Assembly (NCBI GenBank): GCA_029207755.1
Contig: JARCOQ010000008.1
Coordinates: 29,625,021-29,689,020, forward strand
DNA: 64,000 nucleotides
Source of the DNA: Chamaea fasciata
Taxonomy: Eukaryota; Chordata; Aves; Passeriformes; Sylviidae
Direction: 5' to 3'
A program made the position numbers and the translations under genes. The notes beneath the pieces were generated by a model that was not told the DNA's origin, searched no databases, and worked only from the letters and a program-made list of their open reading frames with translations. Positions 25,910-38,970 of the stretch are shown piece after piece (the first letter of the stretch is position 1; each line of letters starts with the position of its first letter).

Positions 25910-26078
25910 CTTGCACACAGCAGCCTGCAAAATGGCATCAAAGCCGCCCTCTGGAGCATCGCGGTTGCGGGAAACCTTCTGTTTCCGGACTTCTTCGTTG
26001 AAACGGTCAACTTTATCCGTCAGGGACAGGAGGTGGCGGAAGCCAAAGGATGGGACACAGCTGGGGAACAGCTTATAA
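25910..26078 (-). CDS. ITGB5: ITGB5 exon 5: beta-I domain, specificity loop and second metal site
   Basis: This 169-base exon completes Gly216 and encodes residues 217-272, beginning [17 protein letters not shown] and ending LQAAVCK. It contains the specificity-determining loop that separates beta subunits. It also contains the N254-R-D256-A-P258-E259 motif, whose residues coordinate the synergistic metal site, with E259 shared with MIDAS. The acceptor is TTCCCACAG and the donor is GTGAGT; the exon ends in phase 0. Confidence 0.97.
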
Positions 26079-28772
26079 CTGTGGGAAGAACAGAGGAGTG
26101 GTCAGCTCAGTGGGAGGAACCACACCCACAGCCAAGAACTGCTGAAGCTCCCAGCTCTACCAGGTTGGTCTCCAAAATTCTCTTCAGAGGGTTGGAATAC
26201 TTTCATAATGCTTCATTTTTTGGACACTTCACTTTCTGGTTGTTTTTCTACAAAACCCTACAGTAGAGGCCATACTGTTTTGTTTCCCCTCAGGGACTTT
26301 CAGAAGCTCAAGTTTCCAGAGATCCCACCAGGACCTGAACATGTCTCTCCACGTACAGTGTGAGTAGAGACACTGAGCACCAGCCCAGCCTGGGCCATGC
26401 AGCTCTGCAGTTTCAGCACTCATCAGGTGGTTTTCACACTGGGAATCTGCAGTCAAGGATGCAACCCAGTGATGAAGAGGCTGTGTTCTGGCAGATTCAC
26501 CCTCCCCAGCAGCCCAGGAGGGCCATGGGAGCTGTGTCACACACCTGCAGGGCCAGTGTGCTGGTGTCAAAGGGCAGGAGCATCACTGCCAAGAGCTACC
26601 TTTCTTCTCTTCCGCAGTATGGATTTTCACTGTTTCATCCAGTTTTCTTGCCAGTACAAGCCACCCTACACCTACTGCACATCACCAGGCACCTGGCAAT
26701 TGCCCAGTACGAGATGGAATAATAACCAACACCAGCTCAAGCTTCCTCCCACTCTCCCTGTGAGCTGGTGAGCATACACCATCTCTGCTTCCCAGGGCGC
26801 CACCGGAGCAGAAAGTTAGGATGGGCACCCTAAGGCAGAGAAATGATTTGGCAGGCTACCAGGAAACCTTTTTTTATTCCATACAAAACCATAAGAAGGC
26901 AGTTTTGGTTCTCACCTGGAGAGCTCAGCAAAGAAGCTCCTGTGGTGTGGGAAATCAGTGAGTGTGTGCAGGAGAGAGGGATGGGAAGGGTTAAGAAGAA
27001 ATGTATTTAAAAAGGAGTTGACCTGGCACTAATTCACTCTTATCTCTAAACATATAACCCAGAGTACAATTAAGAGCCTCTGCTGACACATGACCCACTA
27101 TGGATAAGTTGCAAGAGGCTGTTTACACAAAGGAGTATTTAAAATTTACCATCACTGAGAACTCAAATCCTTCACAAACGATTCCAGAGCAGGGATTTCC
27201 ATCCACACAGCCACACGCAACCTAACCATGGGGCAGGTCTCATTGCCCTGGGCTTGGCTGGCAATTAGAGCCATCCCTTTTGATCCATGATCCATGTCCA
27301 GACTTGCATCGCGCTTGCACCCAGGGCAAGGCAAGGAGTTTGCCACGTGTGAAACCTCTGCACTGCAGGGTCTCAGCAGGCTGCCCTTAGCCCATCAGGA
27401 TGCTGAGTCAGGAGCAGAGGTGATGAAGGAGACAAAGGAAACAGGGCTGCACCGTGCCCAGACCTGCAAGTCAGTCATCACCACAAGGAGGAGGAGGGGA
27501 GAGCCTGGACCAGGGGCAGAAAGCATCAATTGCAGCTCGTGTTTACTTGCAGCTTTTCTTAGATGCTGAACGGTTTGTTTTGAAACCAGAAATAGCTGCA
27601 AACAAAACCACGCCTGACAACCCACCTCGCTGCACCAGTGACACATGGCAGCAGCCAGAGCCCCACACAGAGCAGGCTGGGGAAGGAGATTCCATCAGAG
27701 AGCAGGGAGCCACCACCCCTGGTTAGGATGAAGAGGAGACACATGGCAACTGGAAGGGTGCACCTACCAGATGACATGCTGTGGGCAATCCTTCCTAAAT
27801 GTTTTCCCAAGACCAGGCTGGCTTAAAGCAACCCACAGAAAGAAAAGCAGCCAGCTGGGTAAAGCCAAAGGAAGACACAGATTGCCTGATCATGGTGGGA
27901 AAAGCTGAGGTGACAGCTCTGCATGTTCTTGATAAAAGGTCACTGGAAGTTTCAGGTACGCCTTGTGGCTGAGTTGTCCAGTTCCATCCTCTGCTCCTCT
28001 TGCACCCATCTCCTCCTGCATGTTTTACTCAGTAAAAGCCATGTCACTCCAATTAAATCACACACCAGCCAAAGTCTCCAAGATTGCTCCAGCTGGAGCC
28101 TGTCCCTAGCCTGAGGGCAGGTGTCAAAGACTAAGGATGACAGAGATGACAGAGGCTATGCCAAATTTCTGGGAGAAGCACTATGAAGAGTGTGGTGTAC
28201 AATGCCATTGTGGCAGAGACACCTTCCTGGCTCAGTGTGGTCACTTTTGTCTCATGAATAAAGTTTTCAGTGTTAAAATCCATTTGACTTTCCACTCTGG
28301 ACAGAACTGGTGAAAAGAGAATACAGATAATTTTTGTCCGGTCAACAAACAATATGCAGTGAGATGCCAATGCTTGGTCAGTGCCAAAAGCTGGCCTAGA
28401 AACTCACAGCTGATGCAAGCTGTCTTTATCTGCCTCTCAGAGCCTGCACAGAGCTTGGCATCCATGCATGAGGTGATCTTACAATGTAAGTATCCATAAA
28501 TGGCTCAAATGGAAGGGTTCTCCTCACTGCCCTTACATGACTAGGAAGCACCCACTGATGGATGAGGTGAATACAAAGGTGTCAGTGGTGGCACTCTCCC
28601 AGGAGGGCACTTGCTGCTGTATCCATCCTACAGTTCCAGCACCCAAACCCATCTGCGCCTGGACACTCTTCCTACACCCAATTTCATTCTGGCATAATCC
28701 TCAATTCAGTGGACTTGATCCCAGCTCTGGTGGTTAAATGGTAAACAAAAAGACTCTTGCAAAGACACAAGC

Positions 28773-28790
28773 AAAAAAAAAAAAAAAAAA
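28773..28790. repeat. Poly(A) run, 18 bases
   Basis: Uninterrupted A tract in ITGB5 intron 4, with no recognisable retrotransposed sequence beside it. Confidence 0.9.
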
Positions 28791-28984
28791 GGGACGAAGG
28801 CTCTGATATTACCACAAAGTAAACCACATCATTTGTGTCTTTTGTAACTGCCAGTTTGCTTTCCTTCCACAGCAATAAAGGTGAAAAAAATTGCCTGCCA
28901 CCTCAAAAACACTCTACAAAAACTCATTAATCAGCACTGAAGGCTGTCACAAATCTCAGTTCCTCCAAGCACTTTTGTTGAGGA

Positions 28985-29115
28985 GGATTTACATTGCCTT
29001 GGTCTCCTTATCTGTAAAATGCAGACTAAAAAGTTTAATTGATTTACTCAATGCCAAACTATGACTCAGAGCTAGGACAGAAATCAGGAATTTCTGGCTC
29101 TGGCTCCTTTTCCTA
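28985..29115. mobile_element. Possible ancient SINE (MIR-like) remnant
   Basis: The string CCTTATCTGTAAAATGCAGA resembles the conserved core-to-tail of MIR-type SINEs (CCTCATCTGTAAAATGG), followed by A/T-rich and then AGCTAGGACAGAAATCAGGA-like sequence as seen beside such elements. Similarity is by eye only. Confidence 0.35.
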
Positions 29116-29419
29116 AAAGGCTGTAAAAAAGCCTGCTATGTCTGCATCCTTTTCAGGTACTTAAAAATAGCTTCAGGCTCCCTGGTACACCAATTTCCCA
29201 TGTCTAGATGCAGAGATCTCCCAACAGCCACAGCAAAATGAGAAGCTGTCCTATTTTGAATTGCTCAAGTATCACAGTGACAGCCACGGCTAATCATCAT
29301 TCCCAAAAGCCAGGGCAGAAGTGTGGTTCATTATTTAAAGCAAAAAAGGCACGTGAAGACTGCAGCCAGGCTCTGTGCAAACACAGGCCTTGCCCCTTCA
29401 GGGTGCCCCCACCACTTAC

Positions 29420-29669
29420 CCAATGCAGGGATTGTTTTGGTATCTTGGTGCCGTGTAGGAGAAAGGAGAAATGTTTTTGTCCACAAAAGAGCCAAACCCC
29501 AGACGGAAATTGCTCGTGAGCTTTCGCATCTCCTCAGCCAGCTTGGTCCCCAGGTTGCGGATGTTATCCAGGTCGTCGTTCATGGAGAGGGAGAGATCCA
29601 TCAGGTAGTAGAGGTCCACAGGATAATCCTCCACTTGCCGCACCTGAACTCGGAATGACGTCCGGTCAC
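29420..29669 (-). CDS. ITGB5: ITGB5 exon 4: beta-I domain with MIDAS motif
   Basis: This 250-base exon encodes residues 133-215 plus two bases. The split codon gives Gly133, then [19 protein letters not shown] and the metal-binding MIDAS motif D157-L-S159-L-S161, with the adjacent ADMIDAS pair D164-D165. [17 protein letters not shown] follows, then NPCIG at the end. MIDAS binds the divalent cation that contacts the ligand Asp of RGD. All coordinating residues visible here are intact, so the receptor should be ligand-competent. The acceptor is TGCGCAG and the donor is GTAAGT. Confidence 0.97.
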
Positions 29670-32600
29670 CTGCGCACACACAAAGGTTGGGCACGGTGAA
29701 AAGGAAACTCCCAGCACACATAAAAATCCAGACGGCACAGGTTTTTTTGTTCCCCTGCAGAGCAGACAGATCATTTTTCCAAAGAAGACGGTGAGGGCAA
29801 TAAGCTTTTCCAAATACATCCCTTAGGACACTAACAGGAAAACAGGTTTTGACTTTGGGTCCTCTTAAGCCGTGTAGTATACTGGCTGGCAAGAAAAAAA
29901 CATGGAATGCATGTCTCTACTTTAGCTCTTTGCAGGCATCAGAAAGGGTCTTTCCATCTCATCTGAGAGAACATCTAAGAGAAGGACACATGAAAAACAC
30001 TGTTTCCCTGTGTGCAGTCCAGGATGTTTTCCTAGAAAACAGGAAAGAAAAGCTGAGTGAACCTTAAATGGATATTTCATGGACTGCTGAAGCAGGGACC
30101 CTGCCCACACTTACTTGAGTACATTCTTAAAGCCAACCAGGAGCAGTCCCAGAAGGCATGCACAAAAAAAAAAAGGAGGTGGAGCAGGAGAAGGAGGAGG
30201 ATCAAGAGAAAATAGCCAGCATGAGGTGAATGCAAAATGTCCTCTGAGCTGTGCAGGGAAGTCAAGGTGAAGCAGACACAGAAGAAACACCTTTGAAAAG
30301 GTGCTCCCCCTAAAAATGGAGCTGGAGAAATCAGGGCAAAAGGGAAGTGAAAAAGAAAGTTGCTGACGTTACCCAGGGAATCACTGAGGCAGAGGTGAAA
30401 CTTCCTGAAGTGAAGAACACAAGGGAAGGAGCTGACAGGGCTGAGTCACAGGCTGTGCAGATGTGAAGAGAAGCAGAGGAAAGCCTGTCCCTGACCTTCT
30501 CCTTTGCCACTCTGGTTTCACTAGAGATGCCCTCTGGAAGGGGTGCCAGGGAAGGCCACCACAGGCAACAACTACACCTCAAAAAAGCTGAAGTGGCTTC
30601 AAAGTGAACTCAGCTTCACACCAGATGGACCTTGGAGCCAGACAGCAGGTGGCAAAAGTTTGCCTTTCACTTTGCTAAGGAAGGGGTTCTTAAAAAACCT
30701 GCAAACCCCAACCTCACAAGCCAGGCTGTTTGGTGATCCCATGTTCCCACCTTAGTCCCTTTTCCAGTTCAACGGGGTCTCAGCCCCAGGGAATTGGATC
30801 CTTTCAAAACCAAGCTCCCAGTTCTGCCCTCTCCCAGCCCTTCACAGGCAAGGCCAAACTTGGGGCAGTGGCAGGTTCTCCAAAACATTTGTGGCTTCCC
30901 CTCTTTTTCCCCAGAAATGGAACTCACATTTTTCAGTATTGTGAAAACATTTCCCTAACCACTTTATTGTTCTCCTCCTTGTGCACAGCAGCACAGCTGC
31001 TCCCACTTACTTCCAGCCCAACAGCAGCAACAGCATCCCAAATCTGCCATGCTGGCAATGCACAGCACAAGGGGCTCTGCAGCCTGGCTGGCAGAGTCCT
31101 GCCTGGCACCTGGGGTCAGGCAGCACCAAGCTAGAGCTCCTCAAACAACACCCTCCTTCTCTTTCAGCATTTCCCTGCAATCTGCTACACCCCCACCTGG
31201 AAAAAGCAGGGCTGCAGAAGGCACAAACATGCACATGTAGATAGCACCCAGCTGCAGGAAGCAAGAAACTCAAATGTTCCCCCTTACTCTCCCCAGGTTT
31301 CTTGTCCAGCAGGAGCAAGACTTCCCTGGAACACAGCTGGGATATGGAGCACAGCAGGTGCTCCAGGTGAACCTCACATTGTACCTGGTATGCATTTCGT
31401 GGGGGAACAAATAAAAACATAACTCATGTAGCACAAAAACTTTTAGCACTGATTGCAGGGTAAAAGACTGATTGCAAGCTTGACTTTAATTCAGTGCTGC
31501 AAAAATGTGTATAAATCTGGGAAAATTCTCTCCCATGCCCATGTTTTTCATTCCTACATATTTTCCCCACTGGAAAAGGGGATGTGTCCTCTGTATTTTG
31601 CAACATTTTCATTTCCAAAACACCGTTCTTCCTGCCAGAAAGGGTATCTGTGATCAAACGTCCTTCTCTTAATAGTTACGAATTTATTAGTCCCTGAGAA
31701 GCACCAAAACCAACAGGATCCTGTGGCTGGTTCTTCTTTCATTCCTAACTGCACAAACCAATTATGTCAGAGAAAACATCACTAATGTATGTAGATGTAA
31801 GTGCAAAAGAATTTATTATTCTCTATGGACAGTATTACTCTCACTTCTAGGGATAATCCAGCCCCCTCCTTCCTCATGTACTGTCGCCACCATCCGCTCC
31901 TTAGGGCTTTTACTGAAAAGTTTTAAACTCAGAGCTTAATTCAGAAATTCTTCTTGGATACCATCACACAGAGGCAGTCCAGAAACTGGAAAATTTGATT
32001 TTGGTCAATTTAAGAACATAAACTCAACAATCATGCTTATGCAGCTTATTCCTGCTTGGTGAGGCTCATGGCTTGACGGGCAACACAGCTTGCATCTGTT
32101 CATCTTTTAAGTCCTTTTACACTATTTCTATTTCATTTAACTAGGACACACTGCTTTATAGCTGGACTCAAGATTAAAACACAGTATTATAAAAACTAAA
32201 TGCTCAATCCAAAAGCTACCCTGTAAGGACACCAATTTAAGGCATTTGGAGTTTAGCTGAGGACACAGATTCGGGGATGTGACTTCTGCCACAGGATGAT
32301 GAGATCAAACTGCCTGGGTGGGAACAGCAAACAATTGACAATCCACTCCCTTCTGCTTCTGCTTAGCGGTCTAAGAATAAAAGACCACCATTGCCACAGA
32401 CCTCCGCATGAATTCATCTTTGAAATAGTACACCCCTCACGCCCAAAATTAAATCAACATTGTCTCCTTTTTGTCCTGAGTTCACAGGGTGAAGCCTGTT
32501 CTCCCAAGCTCAAGGATTAATGGATAATTTAAACTGGGCCTGCTAATGCAAGTGTTTAGGAAGTCATCAGTCTGAAGGTGAAGTGCTGCCCAACATCAAG

Positions 32601-34180
32601 AAGAGAACAAAAACGGGAGATACTTTTACAAACACCTAAGTTTGTCCCTCCTCCTGCAATGACTCTGATGCTCTGCAAGAGGAGCACAGGGAGAGGAGTC
32701 CACTGGCCCAGTGTGGGCATTGCTGTGGGGGTCCTCAGGGTGATTCCTGCAGCTCAGCCCAGACCTGGAGGGCTTCTCCATCACAAAGAACTGAGGATGG
32801 CCAGGAGTGTGGTCACTGCAAGGATGGACAGAAGCAGCACACCAGCCCTGTGCAGCCCAAGGTTTCCAAGAGCACAGGTCCCACAGGGAGATGGATCCCC
32901 ACACCCCATCACTGACTGGAGCAGTTGACATGGGATGGGCAAAACTGTCAGGGATTAGGAAACCAGAATTTGCTGAGCACTGGGCACTGCGTGTGGAGGT
33001 GGATGTACAGGAGGCGAGATATGGAAGCTGAGCCAGCCCTTTCTGTCAGGAATTGCCTCAAGAAACAGCAGTAATAACAACTCCCTTTGCTCCCTCTTTT
33101 AACACAATATTCAGTGGCAGAAGCCATTCATCCAGACGTATGTACAGCAGTAACTGCTCTCAGGTTATCTGATTTTAAGGCTTTGAAGAATTTTTTTTTA
33201 GTATTTGAGGGTCTAACCAATGACAGCTGAGGAAGTTAACTGAAAAACATGACAACTTCTAACTTACACAGCTAAAACAAAAACTCTTGCAGCAACTGGT
33301 AGGCTCTGGGGGAGCACTGGTAGCATAAGCACCAGCTCAAACCCCTGTTTTTCTTGGGCAAAACATCAATATTTCTCTTTTCTGTATGCTTGTGAGAGCT
33401 GTCACAAAACTGTAAGCCTTCAAAACCCACACCAATCACTTATAATGAATCAAGCTTTTATATTTGCTTATCTTTGCAATAAAGAGCTTTTTTTCCCTTC
33501 TTCAGAAATGTCAGCTGCCAAATTTTTGCAAGAATTCTAAACCCACATTAAAGCCTCCCCCCACCATGCAAAAACTTTTGATAACAAGCATGCTCGCATG
33601 GCCCAGATGAGCCGTTCCCTTCTAATTTTTAATTAAAAGGAAGAGATTGAAGAAAAGTGATGGTTCAGGAGAATGAAAGAGGGACCTGGCTACAGTCCAA
33701 GGCCTGAGTCACAAGTTCAAATCTCTATCTTCTGCCTTGATCCCATAGCTCTTTTGCGTACTGACAGAAAACAGATACGTGGGTTTGTTTCCAATTTATA
33801 GAAGGAGCTGTCTCAGTTTAGAATCATGCCCGGTCAGCTTAGTGGAGGAACCAAAGTTATTTTAACTCCTTCCATGCAGCGATCCCATTCTTAAGCTGCG
33901 CAGGTTCCTCTTAAACACATGCAGGTGGTAAGACCATTATTGGTTGGAGTTGTGGGTGGGCTTTGACTGACTTTGCCCAACAGCAGTGGCCTCCCACAGA
34001 GGACACATACCCCAGCCCCAAACCTGTTTGTGAGGCGCTCCCAAAGTTCAAAGGTATGCAGGGGGCCAGCAGTCACCAACTTTAGTGGGCTACAAGGCCA
34101 TGAGCTACAACGTGCTCTTGGCATGTCCTGGCCACCCTTTCTCTCTCCCCCCACACCCCACAGAGCCGCCGGGCACTCAC
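29670..34180 (-). other. ITGB5: ITGB5 intron 3
   Basis: 4511 bases. It contains a purine-rich A/GGA stretch at about 30167-30215 and otherwise unremarkable sequence. No exon was recognised. Confidence 0.9.
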
Positions 34181-34385
34181 CAGGACGAAGGTTCAGGGCG
34201 ACCTTCTGAGGCGTGATCTGCGTGACGTCCAGGTGGGTCTGGCCGGAGCCCTTGCTGCTCAGGGGCACGTTCTGCACCACGCTGATGCTGCTGCTGGGGT
34301 TCTCGACGGCGCCGGCACAGCCGTTCGCGATCAGGTTCTGCAGGAAGTCGCACCGGGACGTGATGGACTTCGTGCTGCCAAAATC
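34181..34385 (-). CDS. ITGB5: ITGB5 exon 3: end of PSI, start of hybrid domain
   Basis: This 205-base exon encodes residues 65-132 plus one base. It begins DFGSTKSITSRCDFLQ and includes PLSSKGSGQTHLDVTQ and ALNLRP. The acceptor is the C-rich tract ending CCCCCCAG and the donor is GTGAGT. The block KGSG-x-x-x-x-DV-x-Q-x-TPQ and the following NLRPG are typical of integrin beta chains at the PSI-hybrid junction. The middle of the exon (NGCAGAVENPSSSISVVQN) is less like human than the flanks, as expected for this variable part of the family. Confidence 0.96.
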
Positions 34386-37300
34386 CTGGGGGGTGAAGAA
34401 GGGACAAAGAGGAAGTGGAGGGGAATACATCAATCCCACAGCAGGGGCTTTGTTTTGATGTGCTGGTATCTAACAACTGGGCGATGACAAGGAGAAGCTG
34501 GTGTCCTTTGTGGTGACTGTACTTGGAAGGAGCCAGCACTGAGCCTTGAGCCTTCCAAAATGATCAACCAAAAAAGGAAATTCTATGAGGATTTGAATTT
34601 GCTTGCAGAGCACTGAAACAAAAACCTAAGCCTGTGTTTTCAGCCCAGCCACAGCAGCAGCACCTGTTCCCAGCTCTGGCCACAAGAGAGCAAGGCAAAG
34701 CACTCGGTTTGCTACAGGGACAGCCCATTGCCATCCCTATTATTTTATGCACATGCATTGTCTCAAAGGAGCTGTGCAAAAGACAGAAGAAGGGACAAGG
34801 AGGTAGCACTGAGGGAAGCAGGAACCCACCAGCCCAGAGAGGGCCCAGTGAAGAAGTGAGGCTGGGTCGCTCCCTCTTCCCCACGTGAGACACCGCACGT
34901 CCCCGCACAAGCACTGCATGGAGAATAAGGGAGGTAGGAGAAACTTCGTGGGAGCTGGTGAAAATGCACTCTGTGCCCACCACAGGCAGTCAGGCACAGG
35001 CAGCAAGGTGCAGGCAGTGGCCCACTCCCAAAGGATGGCCAGGAGTCTCCCAACACCCATCCCAGAGCTCCAGCCCTTGCTGCGAGCCCCATGCGTGGTG
35101 CACAAAGCAGCCTTGTGCAGGGCAGCACTCAGGAACAGCCGGGAACACAATGCAGCCTTTTGCAAAGAGCCTGTTTGTTAGAATGCCTTTTTTTTTTCTC
35201 CCCAAAAGTGCCAAAGGGAACAAGTCACATGCCCAAAACTTACTGGATTTTCAGCGGTCGATTCCTACTTATTTCTGCACTACAACAATAGAGACACCCC
35301 TCTTCAGCTCCAGGGCTGAGGGACTAATACGACATGAAATAATGCAGAGAAGATGCTTGCAGCCATGCCAGCCCCTCCTTCAGCTATTCAGCCAAAACCA
35401 GTGTGGGGCTGAATAAACCTCACTTATTGCTGAAACTCCAGCATGGCAGAGGACAGGAGAGACTTCAAGGAGGGAGAGGCTCCTGACAGATCCTCATGAA
35501 GTGATCTCCAGGGGTCCCTCAAGGACAAGCTTGGATACAGGGCCCTGGGACAAAGACAGAGGCTTCCAGCTGCATTTTTCTCACTACAAGGTCCCAATGC
35601 TATTTGAAAAATGAGAGATTTGCATTCCAGCATCCAGCAGCAGGGTCCAGCCAAGAAACCACGACGGCACATCAGATGGATACAAACACAAATTTCTTGG
35701 AACGCGTCGTGTAAACAGATGATCTTCCAAAAAAGGAGGACTGGGACTATTTAAATCATCTCCAGCCTGACAGAATAAAAATCAGAATCCCTCACAAAAC
35801 TGAAAACAACGCCCAGCCTTTCAGAACCGCACATTTCAGGCAGCCTTGGAGAAAAGTTTCTCTCGGATGTGGTTTTAGCTGAAATCAGCAAAAAGCTGGT
35901 GGAGTCCAGGTGTGCTCCTCAGCCTATGCACCCAGCAGCAGGGTAGCCAGGGGGAGATGCTCTCCTACTCTCCCAATACCCAGACCACAGCTGCAGGTGA
36001 ACACCTCTGCCAGCTCCTTTCTGCTGCCACCTATTAGAAAGGACACTCAAAGTGTTGCAAAAAGCATTCCAAACAGCCCAGGAGTGCAGCTGGGGGAACT
36101 TTTAGTTACTCTCGAGTAATTAACATTGGAGAGAAGCATCCAAACAGGACAATATTGAGGGCTGCTTACATAACTGTAGCTTCTAGCAGGTGTTTCCAAG
36201 CCATCCCAGGGTCTGCTCCAAAGACTCCAAAGGAAGTCCAGGAGGTCAGAGGAAAGCCCCTACACAATTCATAGGTCAGCAGTGCCTTTGCGCTCCTCCA
36301 GTCCCCATGTCCCCCTTGCTTTAGCCCGCTATTTTTTCTAAATTTTCTTCTAAAAAGGTCCAGAGGATTTGCCAAAGGGCAGCAATTGCTAACCTGCAGC
36401 TCCAATCAAATCCAGCTATTTCCTTGTTCTGCAAAAAGCCGTATTACCCGAGGTGGAAGAAAATACCCACCCTCAGGTGTGCAGATGTCCGAGGGGAGGG
36501 TGGTGCAGCTCAGCACCCAGAGGTGCAGGCCTGACCCCTACTTCGTCTTGATTTCTTACCCAGGCAGAGTAACACTGAGCGGGGAGGGTGACAGTGGCTT
36601 TGGGAAATTCCCAGCAATCACCACTGCACCCTGCAAACAAACACCCAAGCTGCACCCACAGGTCAAAACCCAAAGCCAAAACTGGGGCTACCAGTACCAT
36701 CCAACTCTAGTGCAAGGTTTTCTGTGACAGAGAAAATCAAGGCTCACTGAGGTTCAGTAAAGGGAAAAATGATGAGCAGACCTGGGGAATAGAGGGCATT
36801 GCACAGGCCCAGACAGCTCATGAGAAACCACACCAAGAGGCAGCCCCACAGCAGCTCAGACACAGCACGTTGGCTCAAACCCCTATTTTCCCCAAGCACA
36901 GGACACCCTGGGGCTAGTCAAGCAATTCAGCGTGCCCACATATCTGCCAATAGTCCGCCTGCAGGCCTGCTTGGGCAAGAAAAGCAGCAGATGCCCCTCA
37001 CAAGGGGAACCACCCCAAAGTTCGCTTGGTGCCGCAGAGGAGCACGGTGGAAGATCCCCCCGGCCCCGTGGGTAACTCGGGCTGCTCCAGCCCCCGGGCA
37101 CGCCGTGCTGCGGCCTCGGGGCCAACGAGCTCACAAAGGCCAATGCACACAAGCAGACAGAATGAATGGAGACAACAGCGTGACAATTACATGCTCATCA
37201 GTTTGACAGTTTTAAGACAAATTGCTTGGTTCATGCTATAAAAATGGAGAATAGCACTCACTGTATCTAATATCTAGTTCCTGACTAGGCATGTCCCTAC

Positions 37301-38754
37301 CATTCAGCCCATCCTGTTCTCTTTTGCTGAAGGTCTCAATCACGTTTTGCTTTAATCAATCCAGTTCTGCATTAATTCAGTCTGAAACATGCCTGCTTTC
37401 TCCATTAAAAAAAAAAAAATCAACCACCACACCAAGCCCTTGACATGTTCCCTTTAGAAACATACTTGATTTTCTTTCCTCTTTCTCTAGGCTTACACTT
37501 CTGAGATGGGAGAGGATGGGGTAAAAGCACCTGCTGGAAAACAGAGGGTGCCACTGGGGAAATTTCAGTTCACTTACTCCAAAAGGACATTTCAGTTTAA
37601 CTAATGTGTATCTCTGGTTTCCATGTACACACATAAATGCATCCACATGGGTAATGGACAGATGAGCACAGATCATCCACCCAACAAACACACCTAACAA
37701 ACAAGAGGAGCCACTGTGCACTGGTACACTGCTCCCCAAAGCAGCAAAAAGGAAAACGTAATGCTGAAAATTCCCCCCAATCTGGTACTCCCAAATGCAC
37801 TTTTAAAGAGCTTTTCCCCCTGCAGTCACCCCAGGAAGGTTTATCACAATCACAACCCCCACCTGTCTATCACACCTGCCCCGGCAGCTCAGAGGGCAAC
37901 ACAGAAGCCACTTCCAGAGCTGCCTGTTCTCCCCAGCAAACCCAACAAGTCCTGCTCAGCCTGGGCAACCAGGTGCCACTGCAAAAAATTCAACAAACAT
38001 CCTCTGGTCCCACACACGGAAACCAGGCTGCCACAGAGATGCAGTAACCCCACAAACCAGTGTGCAGTTTCCAGTTAGAATATTTTACCAGCACCATGTC
38101 AGCAATTCCTCATTTCCAGCTTGCAGATTCCTCAATTCCAGCACAGATAGAAAGGCTGCAGCAGTCTCCATCACCTCAAGAGTCATTCTCCCTCAGAGAG
38201 TCCTGTTTCAAGGCATGCTCAGGTGATGGTTAAGGCCACATATTCTCACCTCCTCTTCTAAGTGCCACTGAAATCACCACTTCTGAGGCCTGCACTTTCA
38301 AGGAATTCTTCCACGAGCCAACAGAATCGATATCTGCTCCCAAATTTCCAAGAGCCCAAAGACTTGTGGTTAGCTCAGCAGCTCCTGGAGGCTCTAGGGC
38401 TGCTGCACACCAGAAACTGCTATCATCAGCTCGTCCATCATCACCCTTTGGATGTGAACAGAGATGCTGAACACAAGCAGAAGTGAAAAGAAGTCCAACC
38501 AAGCCAGGGGACGTGATGCATCCTGTACTAACAGGTTAGGAGGTGGCAGTCACGAAGTGAGAGCACCTTGACTGCTCTGCTGTAAGATCTATCTGTACAC
38601 ATCCCCTTACCCTCATAATTCAAGGCAATGTAAATTCAAGGGACCTTATCCCTCCTGGGAAACTACTGGGATAGGGCTCCCAAAGAAACAGGTATGATGG
38701 TACCACCGAGTGAAATTATTCCCCAAATATTTCCCCAAACTAAATACAAGAAGG

Positions 38755-38970
38755 TATATGTATACAGAAAGATCAATTATATATATAACTACACAATGCA
38801 ATTATATATAAACTGTACAATGTGTATATATAAATACATAAAAACCATTTAACAGACATCTCTAAACATACTGTATCCATTATATATAGAATTGTACTAC
38901 ATGTACTGATAGACTTCTACTATATATATTATAAAATACATATAGTGTATATATATATAATAATGAAATT
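38755..38970. repeat. AT-rich low-complexity block
   Basis: Repeated TATATA and TACAT-type words with very little G or C, inside ITGB5 intron 2. Confidence 0.8.

Larger units (their letters stand above)
26079..29419 (-). other. ITGB5: ITGB5 intron 4
   Basis: 3341 bases. It contains an 18-base poly(A) run at 28773-28790 and a possible ancient SINE remnant near 28985-29115. No exon was recognised. Confidence 0.9.
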
